Notes: generated by a model not told the origin, from the letters alone. A stretch of DNA of 12,172 nucleotides from Actinomycetes bacterium (GCA_023437745.1 JAEZFI010000128.1:1-12172); one strand, 5' to 3'. Positions 1-6,076 are shown, counted from the first letter of the stretch. Program-made: numbers and translations.

Positions 1-380
1 GCGTAGCCCGCTCCGACGAGCCACCGACGTCGCGACCGCCCGAGCACGCCCGTCGGCAAGGCCACGACGAGGTGGAAGAGGAGCCCGATGCCGACCGCGA
101 CGCCCAGCGCGCGGATCACACCTGCCACGTCGGCACCGGCGCCGTCGGCGAGCCGCACCGAGGCCGCCGCGGCGACCACGCCCACCGCGCCGACCGAGAG
201 CAGGAGTCGTCCGAGGTACGAACCGTCGGCCGGCCGCCAGGCCACCGCGCCGCACGCCCCCCACACCGCGGCGAGGCAGGCGACGATCACCGTCCAGGTC
301 GAGGTGTCGAGCACGACCAGCGCCGCGGCGCCACCCACGACGCCGACAGCGAGGGCGATCCCGGCGCGGCTCACGCGCAT
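1..380 (-). CDS. Multi-pass membrane protein, N-terminal part; likely sensor histidine kinase (partial)
   Basis: The gene starts with ATG at 380-378, one base after the TGA of the ABC ATPase gene, and runs off the left edge, leaving 126 codons. Four hydrophobic segments are visible, at about residues 8-24, 30-47, 58-76 and 91-112. They are followed by a basic loop with the pattern HLVVALPTGVLGRSRRRWLV. This LALPxGxL-(basic) pattern after the fourth helix is one I associate with the membrane input region of actinobacterial sensor histidine kinases. The kinase core would lie outside the window, so this is inference. The tight spacing behind a receiver-cyclase gene and an ATPase gene supports a sensor in the same operon. 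It does not look like an FtsX/MacB permease, which would be the usual partner of the ATPase. Membrane nature is secure; the kinase assignment is moderate. Confidence 0.6.
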   Translation of the reverse strand, partial: MRVSRAGIALAVGVVGGAAALVVLDTSTWTVIVACLAAVWGACGAVAWRPADGSYLGRLLLSVGAVGVVAAAASVRLADGAGADVAGVIRALGVAVGIGLLFHLVVALPTGVLGRSRRRWLVGAGY

Positions 381-381
381 G

Positions 382-1125
382 TCACCGGGTCCGCGTGCGC
401 TCGAACGCCTCGGTCCCGCCCCCCTGCTCGATCCGCTCCACCAGACCGTCACGCAGGTGGACGACCCGCTGCGTGCCGGCCGCGACCTCGTCGCTGTGCG
501 TGACGAGCAGGATCGTCTGGCCCTCGCCGTGCAACCGCCGGAAGAGCTCCAGGACCTCGTGCCCGCCCTCGCTGTCGAGCGCGCCGGTGGGCTCGTCGGC
601 CAGCAGGAGCGTCGGCTGGTTGGCGAGGGCGCGTGCGATGGCGAGCCGCTGACGTTGCCCGCCCGAGAGGACGGCCGGGATCTCCGAGGCCTTGTCGGCC
701 AGGCCCAGGAGGTCGAGGAGGTCGCGGGCACGACGCTCGGCGAGCCGCCGGTTCGCCCGCCCGGTGATCATCGCGGGGAGCACCACGTTCTCCAGCGCGG
801 TCATGCCGTCGAGGAGGTTGAAGAACTGGAACACGATGCCGACGTGGCGGCGCCGCATGCGGGCGAGCCAGTCCTCGTCGCGACCGGTGATCTCCTCGCC
901 CGCCACGGCGATGGAGCCGTCGTCGGGGACGTCGAGCCCGGCCACCAGGTTGAGGAGCGTGGACTTGCCGCACCCCGACGGCCCCATGATCGACACCATC
1001 TCGCCGCGCCGGAGGTCGAGGTCGACGCCGCGGAGGGCCCGGACCGGCGCCAGCTCGGCCTCGAACGTCCGCCGCACGTCACGCACCGAGAGCACCAGCT
1101 CGGCCGTCTGGTCGCCCTCGTTCAT
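382..1125 (-). CDS. ABC transporter ATP-binding protein, LolD/MacB/FtsE type
   Basis: This is a 247-residue cytosolic ATPase subunit that would power a membrane permease of the LolD/MacB class. All nucleotide-binding motifs are intact: Walker A GPSGCGKST (48-56), Q-loop Gln100, signature LSGGQ (153-157), Walker B LLLADE (173-178) and switch His210. The FNLLDGMTALENVVLP stretch after the Q-loop is typical of the MacB/LolD group. The chosen ATG (1125-1123) overlaps the TGA of the upstream cyclase gene as ATGA, which indicates translational coupling. The open frame extends 64 codons further upstream, but that part runs inside the cyclase gene and has no ABC homology. The following gene begins one base after this stop and is not a recognisable permease, so the transport partner, if any, is out of view. 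The substrate cannot be told from sequence. Confidence 0.93.
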   Translation of the reverse strand: MNEGDQTAELVLSVRDVRRTFEAELAPVRALRGVDLDLRRGEMVSIMGPSGCGKSTLLNLVAGLDVPDDGSIAVAGEEITGRDEDWLARMRRRHVGIVFQFFNLLDGMTALENVVLPAMITGRANRRLAERRARDLLDLLGLADKASEIPAVLSGGQRQRLAIARALANQPTLLLADEPTGALDSEGGHEVLELFRRLHGEGQTILLVTHSDEVAAGTQRVVHLRDGLVERIEQGGGTEAFERTRTR

Positions 1126-2396
1126 CCGCTGATCCCCGTCATCTCCATCAGTGCACCCGAGGACCAGTCGGCGCCGGACGACGCACCCCAGCCGGGATCC
1201 CGGGACGGTAGCAACCGCAGCGGCGTCACCGGGGTGTTCCGCCCCTTCACCAGGCGGGTGTCGAGGCGCTCGACGCCCCACGACCGTCCGGCGCCGTCCT
1301 CGACCATCGCTGCCCACGTGCGCTCGCTGAGCACCGTCTCACCCGCCGGCCGGGCCAGGTCCTGCAAGCGGTCGGCGAGGTTCACCGTGTCCCCGACGAC
1401 CGTGTACTCGAGACGCTCCTCCGAGCCGAGCATCGCGGCGACGACCTCACCGGTCGAGATGCCGATGCCGAGCCCGAAGGGGGAGAGCCCTTCGGCGATC
1501 CAGCGCCGGTCGATCTCCTGCTGGCGGAGGTGCATGGTGCGGGCCGCCCGCACGGCCCGCTCGGCGTGATCCGCGCACGTTGCATCGCTCCGCTCACCGG
1601 TCCGCGCGTCCCCCGGGCACGCGCCCAACGGGCCGAACACGGCCATGACGGCGTCGCCGGCATACCCCATGACGCAGCCGCCCTCGTCGAGGATCGCCCG
1701 GTTCATGGCGGCGCGGTGCTCGTTGAGCTGCGCGGCGAGCACCGTCGGATCGGTGTGCTCCGAGATGCGCGAGTACCCGCGGACGTCGGACATCAGCACG
1801 GTGACGGTGACCCGCTCCGTCCGGTCCACCTCGGTGGGGTCGACCCGGAGCCGGTCGGCGAGGCCACTCGGCATGAGGCGGGACAGGAGGGCCGCCTCGT
1901 GGGCCGAACGGTCGTCCGCCGGGCGGGCCGGGTCGAGGAGCGCACCGACGATCGTCGGGTCGAGCATCGAGCCACCCGTGGCCACCTCGCGGATGGCTCG
2001 CACGAGGCGGTCGCCGTCGGCGACGCGGTCCTTGAGCAGGTAGGCGTAGCCGCTGGCGCCCTCACCCAGCACGGCGAGCGCGTAGTCGGGGTCGTCGTAC
2101 TGCGAGAGGATGACCACGCCGGTGCCGGGGTGCCGGCGGCGGACCTGCTGCGCGGCCTCGATCCCCTCCGTGCCGAAGCCCGGGGGCATGCGGATGTCGG
2201 TGACCACCACGTCGGGGCGTTGCGCCTCGGCCGCCGCCACGAGCTCGTCGAAGTCACCGGCGTCGGCGACGACCTCGATGTCCTCCGCCAGTGCGAGGAG
2301 CGCCCGCACGCCCTCCCGGATCAGCACGTTGTCGTCCGCCAGCAGCACCCGGATCGCCCGATCGTGCCCCGCCTCGCCCGTGGGTCGTTCTTCCAT
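1122..2396 (-). CDS. Response regulator fused to a class III adenylate/guanylate cyclase
   Basis: This 424-residue cytosolic protein would turn a phosphorelay signal into cyclic nucleotide synthesis. Residues about 14-140 are a NarL-like receiver domain: acidic pocket Asp21/Asp22, phospho-acceptor Asp67 (VVVTDIRMP), switch Ser98 and Lys122. A linker of about 50 residues stands where a DNA-binding helix-turn-helix would be expected. Residues about 196-395 are a class III cyclase: metal Asp204 (LMSDVRGYS) and Asp248 (GYAGDAVMAVFG), then YTVVGDTVNLADR with Asp336, Asn339 and Arg343 at the usual purine-binding and transition-state places. The position that usually holds the purine-contacting Lys, four residues before the second metal Asp, is Gly244, so nucleotide preference is uncertain. 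Start ATG at 2396; a GGAG lies only 2 nt upstream, too close for a good ribosome binding site. It is the first gene of the operon with the ATPase and membrane gene. Confidence 0.93.
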   Translation of the reverse strand: MEERPTGEAGHDRAIRVLLADDNVLIREGVRALLALAEDIEVVADAGDFDELVAAAEAQRPDVVVTDIRMPPGFGTEGIEAAQQVRRRHPGTGVVILSQYDDPDYALAVLGEGASGYAYLLKDRVADGDRLVRAIREVATGGSMLDPTIVGALLDPARPADDRSAHEAALLSRLMPSGLADRLRVDPTEVDRTERVTVTVLMSDVRGYSRISEHTDPTVLAAQLNEHRAAMNRAILDEGGCVMGYAGDAVMAVFGPLGACPGDARTGERSDATCADHAERAVRAARTMHLRQQEIDRRWIAEGLSPFGLGIGISTGEVVAAMLGSEERLEYTVVGDTVNLADRLQDLARPAGETVLSERTWAAMVEDGAGRSWGVERLDTRLVKGRNTPVTPLRLLPSRDPGWGASSGADWSSGALMEMTGISG

Positions 2397-2453
2397 GGCT
2401 CCATTGGGCCAGATTTGCGGGCCGAGGCGACAGGGCGCGCGCCGGTGTCGCGA

Positions 2454-2471
2454 GGGGGTGCCTCCACCCCC
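2454..2471 (-). terminator. GC-rich hairpin between acetyltransferase and cyclase genes (weak terminator candidate)
   Basis: A perfect 7-bp stem (GGGGGTG / CACCCCC) encloses the 4-nt loop CCTC. It lies about 90 nt beyond the stop of the acetyltransferase gene and about 58 nt before the cyclase start, both on the minus strand. No T-run follows in either direction, so it is not a textbook intrinsic terminator. It could still be a pause site or an mRNA end protector. A similar GGGGTG / CACCCC hairpin occurs at 5950-5966. Confidence 0.3.
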
Positions 2472-2560
2472 ACGTCGCTCATGGTCCTGGGCCCACTCCG
2501 TTCAGGTTCGGCCTCGTCCCTCGGCCTGCTTCACGACGTGACCCAGGACGGCTTCCGGGC

Positions 2561-2854
2561 TCAGGCCGGGTGGTCGGCGAGGTAGTCGGCCACGTACCAG
2601 CACTGGCCGACGGGGTGGAGCCCCTTGCTCCTGACGTCCTCCACGGCGTGCTCGACGAGCCGCCCGGCGATCCCACGGCCCCGGTAGGTGGGTTGGACGA
2701 TGGTGTGGGTGAACACCACGTTGTCGCCTTCGGCCACGTAGTCGGCGCGGCCCACCAGCTCGCCCGCGACGGTGACCTCGTAGGTGGAGCGGTCGGGCTG
2801 GTGCGTGACCTCGATGTCCGTGGGCTCGGAGGCGGCGGTCGACGACTCGGTCAT
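2561..2854 (-). CDS. GCN5-related N-acetyltransferase, small Acetyltransf_CG (COG2388/NATD1-like) type
   Basis: This 97-residue protein is a one-domain, minimal GNAT. Residues 45-95 carry the family core: VVFTHTIVQPTYRGRGIAGRLVEHAVEDV, with the acetyl-CoA pyrophosphate loop RGRGIA (58-63), then a conserved Cys85 in GQCWYVADYL and the terminal HP motif (DHPA, where relatives often end HPEY). Length about 95-100 residues is normal for the family. The physiological substrate of this family is not established. The start is ATG at 2854; no strong ribosome binding site precedes it, and a weak -10-like TAGACC lies 6 nt upstream. It lies 91 bp after the end of the ClC gene and 164 bp before the cyclase gene, all on the minus strand, so read-through from ClC is possible but not shown. 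Confidence 0.88.
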   Translation of the reverse strand: MTESSTAASEPTDIEVTHQPDRSTYEVTVAGELVGRADYVAEGDNVVFTHTIVQPTYRGRGIAGRLVEHAVEDVRSKGLHPVGQCWYVADYLADHPA

Positions 2855-2945
2855 GCCGATGGTCTACCCCGTCGGGCCCGGCGAGCAGACGCCGACACCG
2901 TTCCGCGGGACCAGATCGACACATCGCGTGACCCGGATGGTCGTC

Positions 2946-4679
2946 TCAGTCCCGCAGAACCCTGGGGAGCCAGCCCGTCTGGCGGCGCTCGTCCTCGAGC
3001 TGGCGGCGGCGGGCGTGGAGCACGTCGGTGCGGGTGCAGATCCCGACGAGACGACCGTCCTCCAGCACGGGGAGGTGGTCCACGCCCTCGTCGAGCATTC
3101 GCTGCAACGCGGTGACGACCGTGTCCGTGGGCGTCACGGTGACGAGGTCGCGCTCGGGGAGGTCACGGAGGAGCGTCGACCCCGAGAGCTCCTCGCGGAG
3201 TGCGTCGCCCCGAGCCACGATGCCGACGACGCGGCCCTCCCCGTCGACGACCGGGTACGCGCTGTGGTGGCCGACGTCGAACCGGGCGTCCGCGTCGTCG
3301 ATCGAGTCGGCGGCGGCCAGGGTCTCGACGTCGCGGGTCATGACCGAGGCCACGCTCGTCGTCCGCAGCACATCGGCGTGGTACGACGCGGGCACTCGGA
3401 CCCCGCGCCGGGTGAGCTTCTCGGTCATCAGGCTGTCGTGGAGGAGGGCGCGGGCCACCAGGTCGGCGAGCACGGTCGCCAGCATGAGCGGGAGGATGGC
3501 GTCGTAGTCGCGGGTCAGTTCGAACATGAAGACGATGGCGGCGAAGGGCGCCCGGGCGGCAGCACCGAACGTGGCGGCCATGGCGACCAGCGCGACGGAC
3601 GCCGGCGAGAGGCCCATCCCGGGGAAGAGGTCGGACGCCACGTGCCCGAGGAGCGCGCCGGTGGTCGAGCTGATGATCAGGATCGGCGCGAGGGTGCCGC
3701 CCGAGGTGCCCGAGGCGAGGGCGATCCACCACACGACGAGCTTCCCCGCCGCCAGCGCGGCCAGCGCGCCGACGGCCAGGCGACCGGCGAGCGCGTCGTC
3801 GATCACGTCGTACCCGACGCCCAGGGCCCGCGGGACGAGCAGGCCCAGGGACGCCCAGGCCAGCGCGCCGATCATCGGGTGCCACGTCTCGGCGACGGGG
3901 AGGCGGCGGTAGAGGTCCTCGACCACGAAGAGGCCCTTCGCGATCAGCGTGGCGAGCAGCCCGCACACGAGGCCCACGACGGCGAACGTCGGCAGCTCGC
4001 TCAGGCCCGAGAAGTGGTGGTCGGGCACGGTGAACAGCGGACCGCTGCCGAACAGCGCGGCATGAGCGCCACCTGCAACGCTCGTGGCGACCACGAGCGG
4101 GATGAACGCACGCGCCGAGAACTCGAAGAGGAGCAGCTCGATGGCGAGGACCACGGCCGCCAGCGGGGAGCCGAACGTCGCGGCCATGCCGGCGGCGGCA
4201 CCGCTGGCCAGCAGGACCTTCCGCTCGCTGGGCGAGACGTGGAGGATCTGCCCGAGGAGCGAGCCGATGGCGCCGCCGGTCACGATGATCGGACCCTCGG
4301 CGCCGAACGGGCCGCCCGTCCCGATGGCGACAGCCGCCGACGCGGGCTTCGCTATGGCAGTGCGTGGCGCGATCCGGCTCTGGTTGTTGAGGATGGCGTC
4401 CATCGCCTCGGGGATGCCGTGCCCCCGGATGACCGGTGCCCACTTGGCGAGGAGGGTCACCACCCCGGCGCCCGCCACGGCCACGACGACCACGAGCGGC
4501 GTGCGTTCCAGCTCCGAGAAGTCGGGCAGGTCCCACCCCCATCGCTGGAACAGGAACGCGTTGGTCAGCAGGCCGATCAGGTGGACGAGGACCCACGCGG
4601 CGCCGGCGGCAGCGAGGCCGACGGCGGCGGCGAGGACGGAGAGGCGGAGCAGCTGCCGGGGACGGTCGAGAGGGAGCAC
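2946..4679 (-). CDS. ClC family chloride channel/antiporter with C-terminal CBS pair
   Basis: With the GTG at 4679 this is a 577-residue integral membrane protein. Residues about 10-425 form the ClC core, with selectivity-filter motifs GHGIP (86-90), GAEGP (126-130, gating Glu128) and GTSGGTLAP (324-332). Two CBS domains follow (about 441-500 and 505-560), a cytosolic module that in relatives binds adenine nucleotides. The longer open frame upstream overlaps the divergent MarR gene and has no ClC homology. GTG 4679 is preceded by TATGAT and six bases, which fits a leaderless start. Two positions look unusual. The residue after Glu181 (AIELLLFEF) is Leu where proton-coupled exchangers usually have Glu. 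The position I align with the central Tyr (SIYT in many relatives) reads SLMT, Met418. Channel-like behaviour is therefore possible. The divergent MarR gene is the likely regulator. Confidence 0.95.
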   Translation of the reverse strand: MLPLDRPRQLLRLSVLAAAVGLAAAGAAWVLVHLIGLLTNAFLFQRWGWDLPDFSELERTPLVVVVAVAGAGVVTLLAKWAPVIRGHGIPEAMDAILNNQSRIAPRTAIAKPASAAVAIGTGGPFGAEGPIIVTGGAIGSLLGQILHVSPSERKVLLASGAAAGMAATFGSPLAAVVLAIELLLFEFSARAFIPLVVATSVAGGAHAALFGSGPLFTVPDHHFSGLSELPTFAVVGLVCGLLATLIAKGLFVVEDLYRRLPVAETWHPMIGALAWASLGLLVPRALGVGYDVIDDALAGRLAVGALAALAAGKLVVWWIALASGTSGGTLAPILIISSTTGALLGHVASDLFPGMGLSPASVALVAMAATFGAAARAPFAAIVFMFELTRDYDAILPLMLATVLADLVARALLHDSLMTEKLTRRGVRVPASYHADVLRTTSVASVMTRDVETLAAADSIDDADARFDVGHHSAYPVVDGEGRVVGIVARGDALREELSGSTLLRDLPERDLVTVTPTDTVVTALQRMLDEGVDHLPVLEDGRLVGICTRTDVLHARRRQLEDERRQTGWLPRVLRD

Positions 4680-4685
4680 TTCGCG

Positions 4686-4695
4686 ATCATATCGT
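4686..4695. promoter_or_regulatory. Back-to-back overlapping -10 boxes for ClC (minus) and MarR (plus)
   Basis: Reading the minus strand, TATGAT (4691 to 4686) stands six bases before the GTG of the ClC gene (4679). Reading the plus strand, TATCGT (4690-4695) stands six bases before the ATG of the MarR gene (4702). The two hexamers share the TA at 4690-4691. Both spacings put the transcription start at the first base of the start codon, and neither gene has a Shine-Dalgarno sequence, so both messages are probably leaderless. No convincing -35 box is visible on either side. RNA polymerase could occupy only one of the two at a time. Confidence 0.6.
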
Positions 4696-4703
4696 GCTAC
4701 GAT
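4691..4703. promoter_or_regulatory. Candidate MarR operator: dyad ATCGT-GCT-ACGAT
   Basis: A perfect inverted repeat of two 5-bp arms around GCT lies in the 22 bp between the divergent ClC and MarR starts. It covers most of the MarR -10 box and its predicted start point, and touches the first base of the ClC -10. MarR proteins bind such dyads as dimers, commonly in their own divergent promoter. A second -10-like hexamer TACGAT (4698-4703) lies inside it, 7 nt before an in-frame GTG at 4711. The arms are short for a MarR site, so the true operator may be longer and degenerate. Confidence 0.5.
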
Positions 4704-5127
4704 GTATTTCGTGCCGCTCGACGATGCGAAGTACGCCCACCTGCTCGAGGCGCGGGATGCACTGCGCCGGTTCATCCACTGGAGCGAGACCCAGGCCCGG
4801 GCGGCCGGGCTCACACCGGCGCAGCACCAGCTGCTGCTCGCCATCCGCGGGCACGGCGGCGACCCCACGATCGGGGACGTCGCCGAGCACCTGCTGTTGC
4901 GCCACCACTCGGCGGTGGGCCTCGTCGACCGCGCCGAGGCGGCGGGGCTCGTCCGCCGGGTGCACGACCTTGATGATCACCGGATGGTCCGGCTGCGCCT
5001 CACGCCGATGGGCGGGCGACGCCTGTCGGGGCTCGCCGCCACGCACCTCGAGGAGATCCGCCGGCTCGGCACGCGCATGGGCACGATCGCGGCGGGCCTC
5101 CCCGACCTCGAGGTCAGTTCGGGCTGA
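4702..5127 (+). CDS. MarR family transcriptional regulator
   Basis: This 141-residue protein has the usual MarR layout. A long N-terminal helix (about 7-33) serves dimerisation. The winged helix-turn-helix follows: LTPAQHQLLLAI, then TIGDVAEHLLLRHHSAVGLVDRAEAAGLVRR with the recognition helix around HHSAVGLVDRAE, and the wing VHDLDDHRMVRLRLTPMG. A C-terminal helix closes the dimer. ATG 4702 is chosen because a TATCGT -10 box ends six bases upstream; an in-frame GTG at 4711 is an alternative start and would give 138 residues. There is no ribosome binding site. The divergent ClC gene starts 22 bp away across a shared dyad, so repression of itself and of the ClC gene is the likely job. The ligand is unknown. 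The last 14 bp overlap the convergent glutaredoxin gene. Confidence 0.92.
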   Translation: MYFVPLDDAKYAHLLEARDALRRFIHWSETQARAAGLTPAQHQLLLAIRGHGGDPTIGDVAEHLLLRHHSAVGLVDRAEAAGLVRRVHDLDDHRMVRLRLTPMGGRRLSGLAATHLEEIRRLGTRMGTIAAGLPDLEVSSG

Positions 5128-5401
5128 CGTCGATACCGGCGGCCTCGGCCAGGCGAGCAACCTCGCGGGCCGACGGGTTCACCAGCACGTGGCCCGCCAC
5201 GTCGACCGTCGGCACCGTCTCGTTGCCGCGGGCGTGGGTCCGGACGAACGCTGCGGCCTCCGGCTCCTCCCAGATGTCCACCTTCTCGACCGGCACACCG
5301 GCCGCCTCGAGCCCCCGGAAGAGTCCGCTGCAGAAGCCGCACCCCGGGCGCCAGTAGACGACCACCTTCGGGCTCTGCTCATCGGTGGGGGACGTGGACA
5401 T
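5114..5401 (-). CDS. Mycoredoxin-like glutaredoxin
   Basis: This 95-residue protein has a thioredoxin fold. KVVVYWRPGCGFCSGLFRGL carries the dithiol active site Cys21-Gly-Phe-Cys24 after the first strand. ETVPTVDVAGHVLVNPSAREV gives the cis-Pro loop (Thr62-Val-Pro64) and the NPS motif typical of mycoredoxin-1. In actinobacteria that family reduces mixed disulfides between proteins and mycothiol in the cytosol; assigning that role here is by family. The start is ATG at 5401, with AGGAG eight bases upstream. The open frame continues 25 codons further, but that part is not glutaredoxin-like. The stop codon region overlaps the end of the MarR gene by 14 bp on the other strand. The stand-alone receiver gene lies 104 bp upstream on the same strand, so the two may share a transcript. 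Confidence 0.92.
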   Translation of the reverse strand: MSTSPTDEQSPKVVVYWRPGCGFCSGLFRGLEAAGVPVEKVDIWEEPEAAAFVRTHARGNETVPTVDVAGHVLVNPSAREVARLAEAAGIDVSPN

Positions 5402-5505
5402 CCTCGTGGCTCCTCTGCGAGTCGATGGGATCGGGACGCTGTGCGCCCCGGTGAACCCGTACCCGACGCCGCGCATTCCGAGCCGTGCCGCTCAGGCGAG
5501 GCGGC

Positions 5506-5889
5506 TCAGGCCGGGAGCCGGTCGTCCCAGAGCGCCCGCAGGCGGTCGGGCCCCAGCTCCTCCTTGTGGAGGTAGCCAGCCGCGCCGCACTCCATCGCCC
5601 CCTCGGGGAGGTCGTCACGCGCGTAGGTCGAGCAGAGCACCACCACCGTCGCCGGGTGGTCCACGGTGATCACGCGTGTCGCCTCCAGGCCCGACATGGC
5701 GCCCATGTTGATGTCCATCAGCACCAGGTCCGGAGCGAGCTCCGCCGTCCGCTCCACGGACTCCTCCCCCGACGCCGCCTCGCCCACCAGCTCGAAGCCG
5801 GGCGTGCGGTCGAGGACCATCCGCGCCGCCATGCGGAACGGCGCCTGGTCGTCCACGACCAGCACTCGGATGGGGGGTGCCTCGTTCAC
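5506..5889 (-). CDS. Stand-alone receiver-domain response regulator
   Basis: This 127-residue protein is a single CheY-like receiver domain and nothing else. Acidic pocket Asp13/Asp14 (LVVDDQAPFR), phospho-acceptor Asp59 (LVLMDINMG), switch Ser87 or Thr88 (VLCSTYAR) and Lys109 (YLHKEEL) are all in place. The sequence is closest in style to NarL/DesR-type receivers, but the usual helix-turn-helix is absent: the gene stops about 15 residues after the last helix. The start is GTG 5889, with GAGG about six bases upstream. No histidine kinase lies next to it in the window, so its partner is unknown. It might compete for phosphate or act by protein contact. The mycoredoxin-like gene follows on the same strand. 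Loss of an output domain by truncation is possible, but the downstream bases show no remnant of one. Confidence 0.9.
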   Translation of the reverse strand: MNEAPPIRVLVVDDQAPFRMAARMVLDRTPGFELVGEAASGEESVERTAELAPDLVLMDINMGAMSGLEATRVITVDHPATVVVLCSTYARDDLPEGAMECGAAGYLHKEELGPDRLRALWDDRLPA

Positions 5890-5898
5890 GATGTCCTC

Positions 5899-5927
5899 AT
5901 CATCGGCGCCACGACCTCACTCGCCAA
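5899..5927 (-). promoter_or_regulatory. Candidate promoter of the stand-alone receiver gene
   Basis: On the minus strand TTGGCG (5927-5922) and GATGAT (5904-5899) are separated by exactly 17 bp. The -10 ends nine bases before the GTG start at 5889. The -35 matches the consensus at four of six positions. The -10 lacks the first T but keeps the A at position 2 and T at position 6. If it is used, the leader would be only a few bases long and would not contain the GAGG in full. Confidence 0.35.
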
Positions 5928-5949
5928 GGGCAGAGACCTGTGGGCGGTG

Positions 5950-5966
5950 GGGGTGCAGGCCACCCC
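5950..5966. other. Hairpin GGGGTG / CACCCC in the divergent intergenic region
   Basis: A perfect 6-bp stem closes the 5-nt loop CAGGC. It lies between the divergent receiver and rarD genes. The stem sequence nearly repeats that of the hairpin at 2454-2471. No T-run follows, and no gene end lies nearby, so a terminator role is unlikely. It may be chance in GC-rich DNA. Confidence 0.25.
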
Positions 5967-5974
5967 GGCATTCT

Positions 5975-6013
5975 GGGTCGACACGACCGCGCCGGGCGCG
6001 GTTGCATCGACCC
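5975..6013. repeat. 39-bp two-tier dyad between receiver and rarD genes
   Basis: The element is symmetric about position 5994. Outer arms GGGTCGA (5975-5981) and TCGACCC (6007-6013) are perfect complements. Inner arms ACCGCGCC (5986-5993) and GGCGCGGT (5995-6002) are also perfect. The two tiers are separated by four unpaired bases on each side. As a hairpin this gives a 7-bp outer stem, a 4/4 internal loop, and a 7-bp inner stem with a 3-nt loop. It sits about 50 bp upstream of the rarD -10 box and about 48 bp upstream of the candidate receiver-gene -35. It could be an operator for both divergent genes or a REP-like element. Confidence 0.55.
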
Positions 6014-6063
6014 GGTACGGCGCAAGGCCCCGAATCCCTTCGTCGATCGCGGGCATCCACTCG

Positions 6064-6069
6064 TAGGGT
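6064..6069 (+). promoter_or_regulatory. -10 box of rarD (likely leaderless)
   Basis: TAGGGT fits TANNNT and ends seven bases before the ATG at 6077, so transcription would begin at or within a base or two of the start codon. No strong -35 hexamer stands at 16-18 bp. The AGGG within it could alternatively act as a weak ribosome binding site about eight bases from the ATG. Confidence 0.4.
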
Positions 6070-6076
6070 CGATGCC

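Noticed and set aside
88..1569. 493-codon open frame on the plus strand across the signalling operon
   Set aside because: It lies antisense to the ABC ATPase and cyclase genes, whose motifs are all intact. The translation is compositionally biased and crosses gene borders.
2454..2471. Intrinsic terminator for the acetyltransferase gene
   Set aside because: The stem is strong, but no T-run follows on either strand. It is listed only as a weak candidate, without a functional claim.
2784..4973. Very long open frame (729 codons) on the plus strand opposite the ClC gene
   Set aside because: Its translation is low-complexity, rich in Arg, Gly, Glu and Asp, and has no recognisable domain. It is the mirror of the ClC codon pattern, common in GC-rich genomes.
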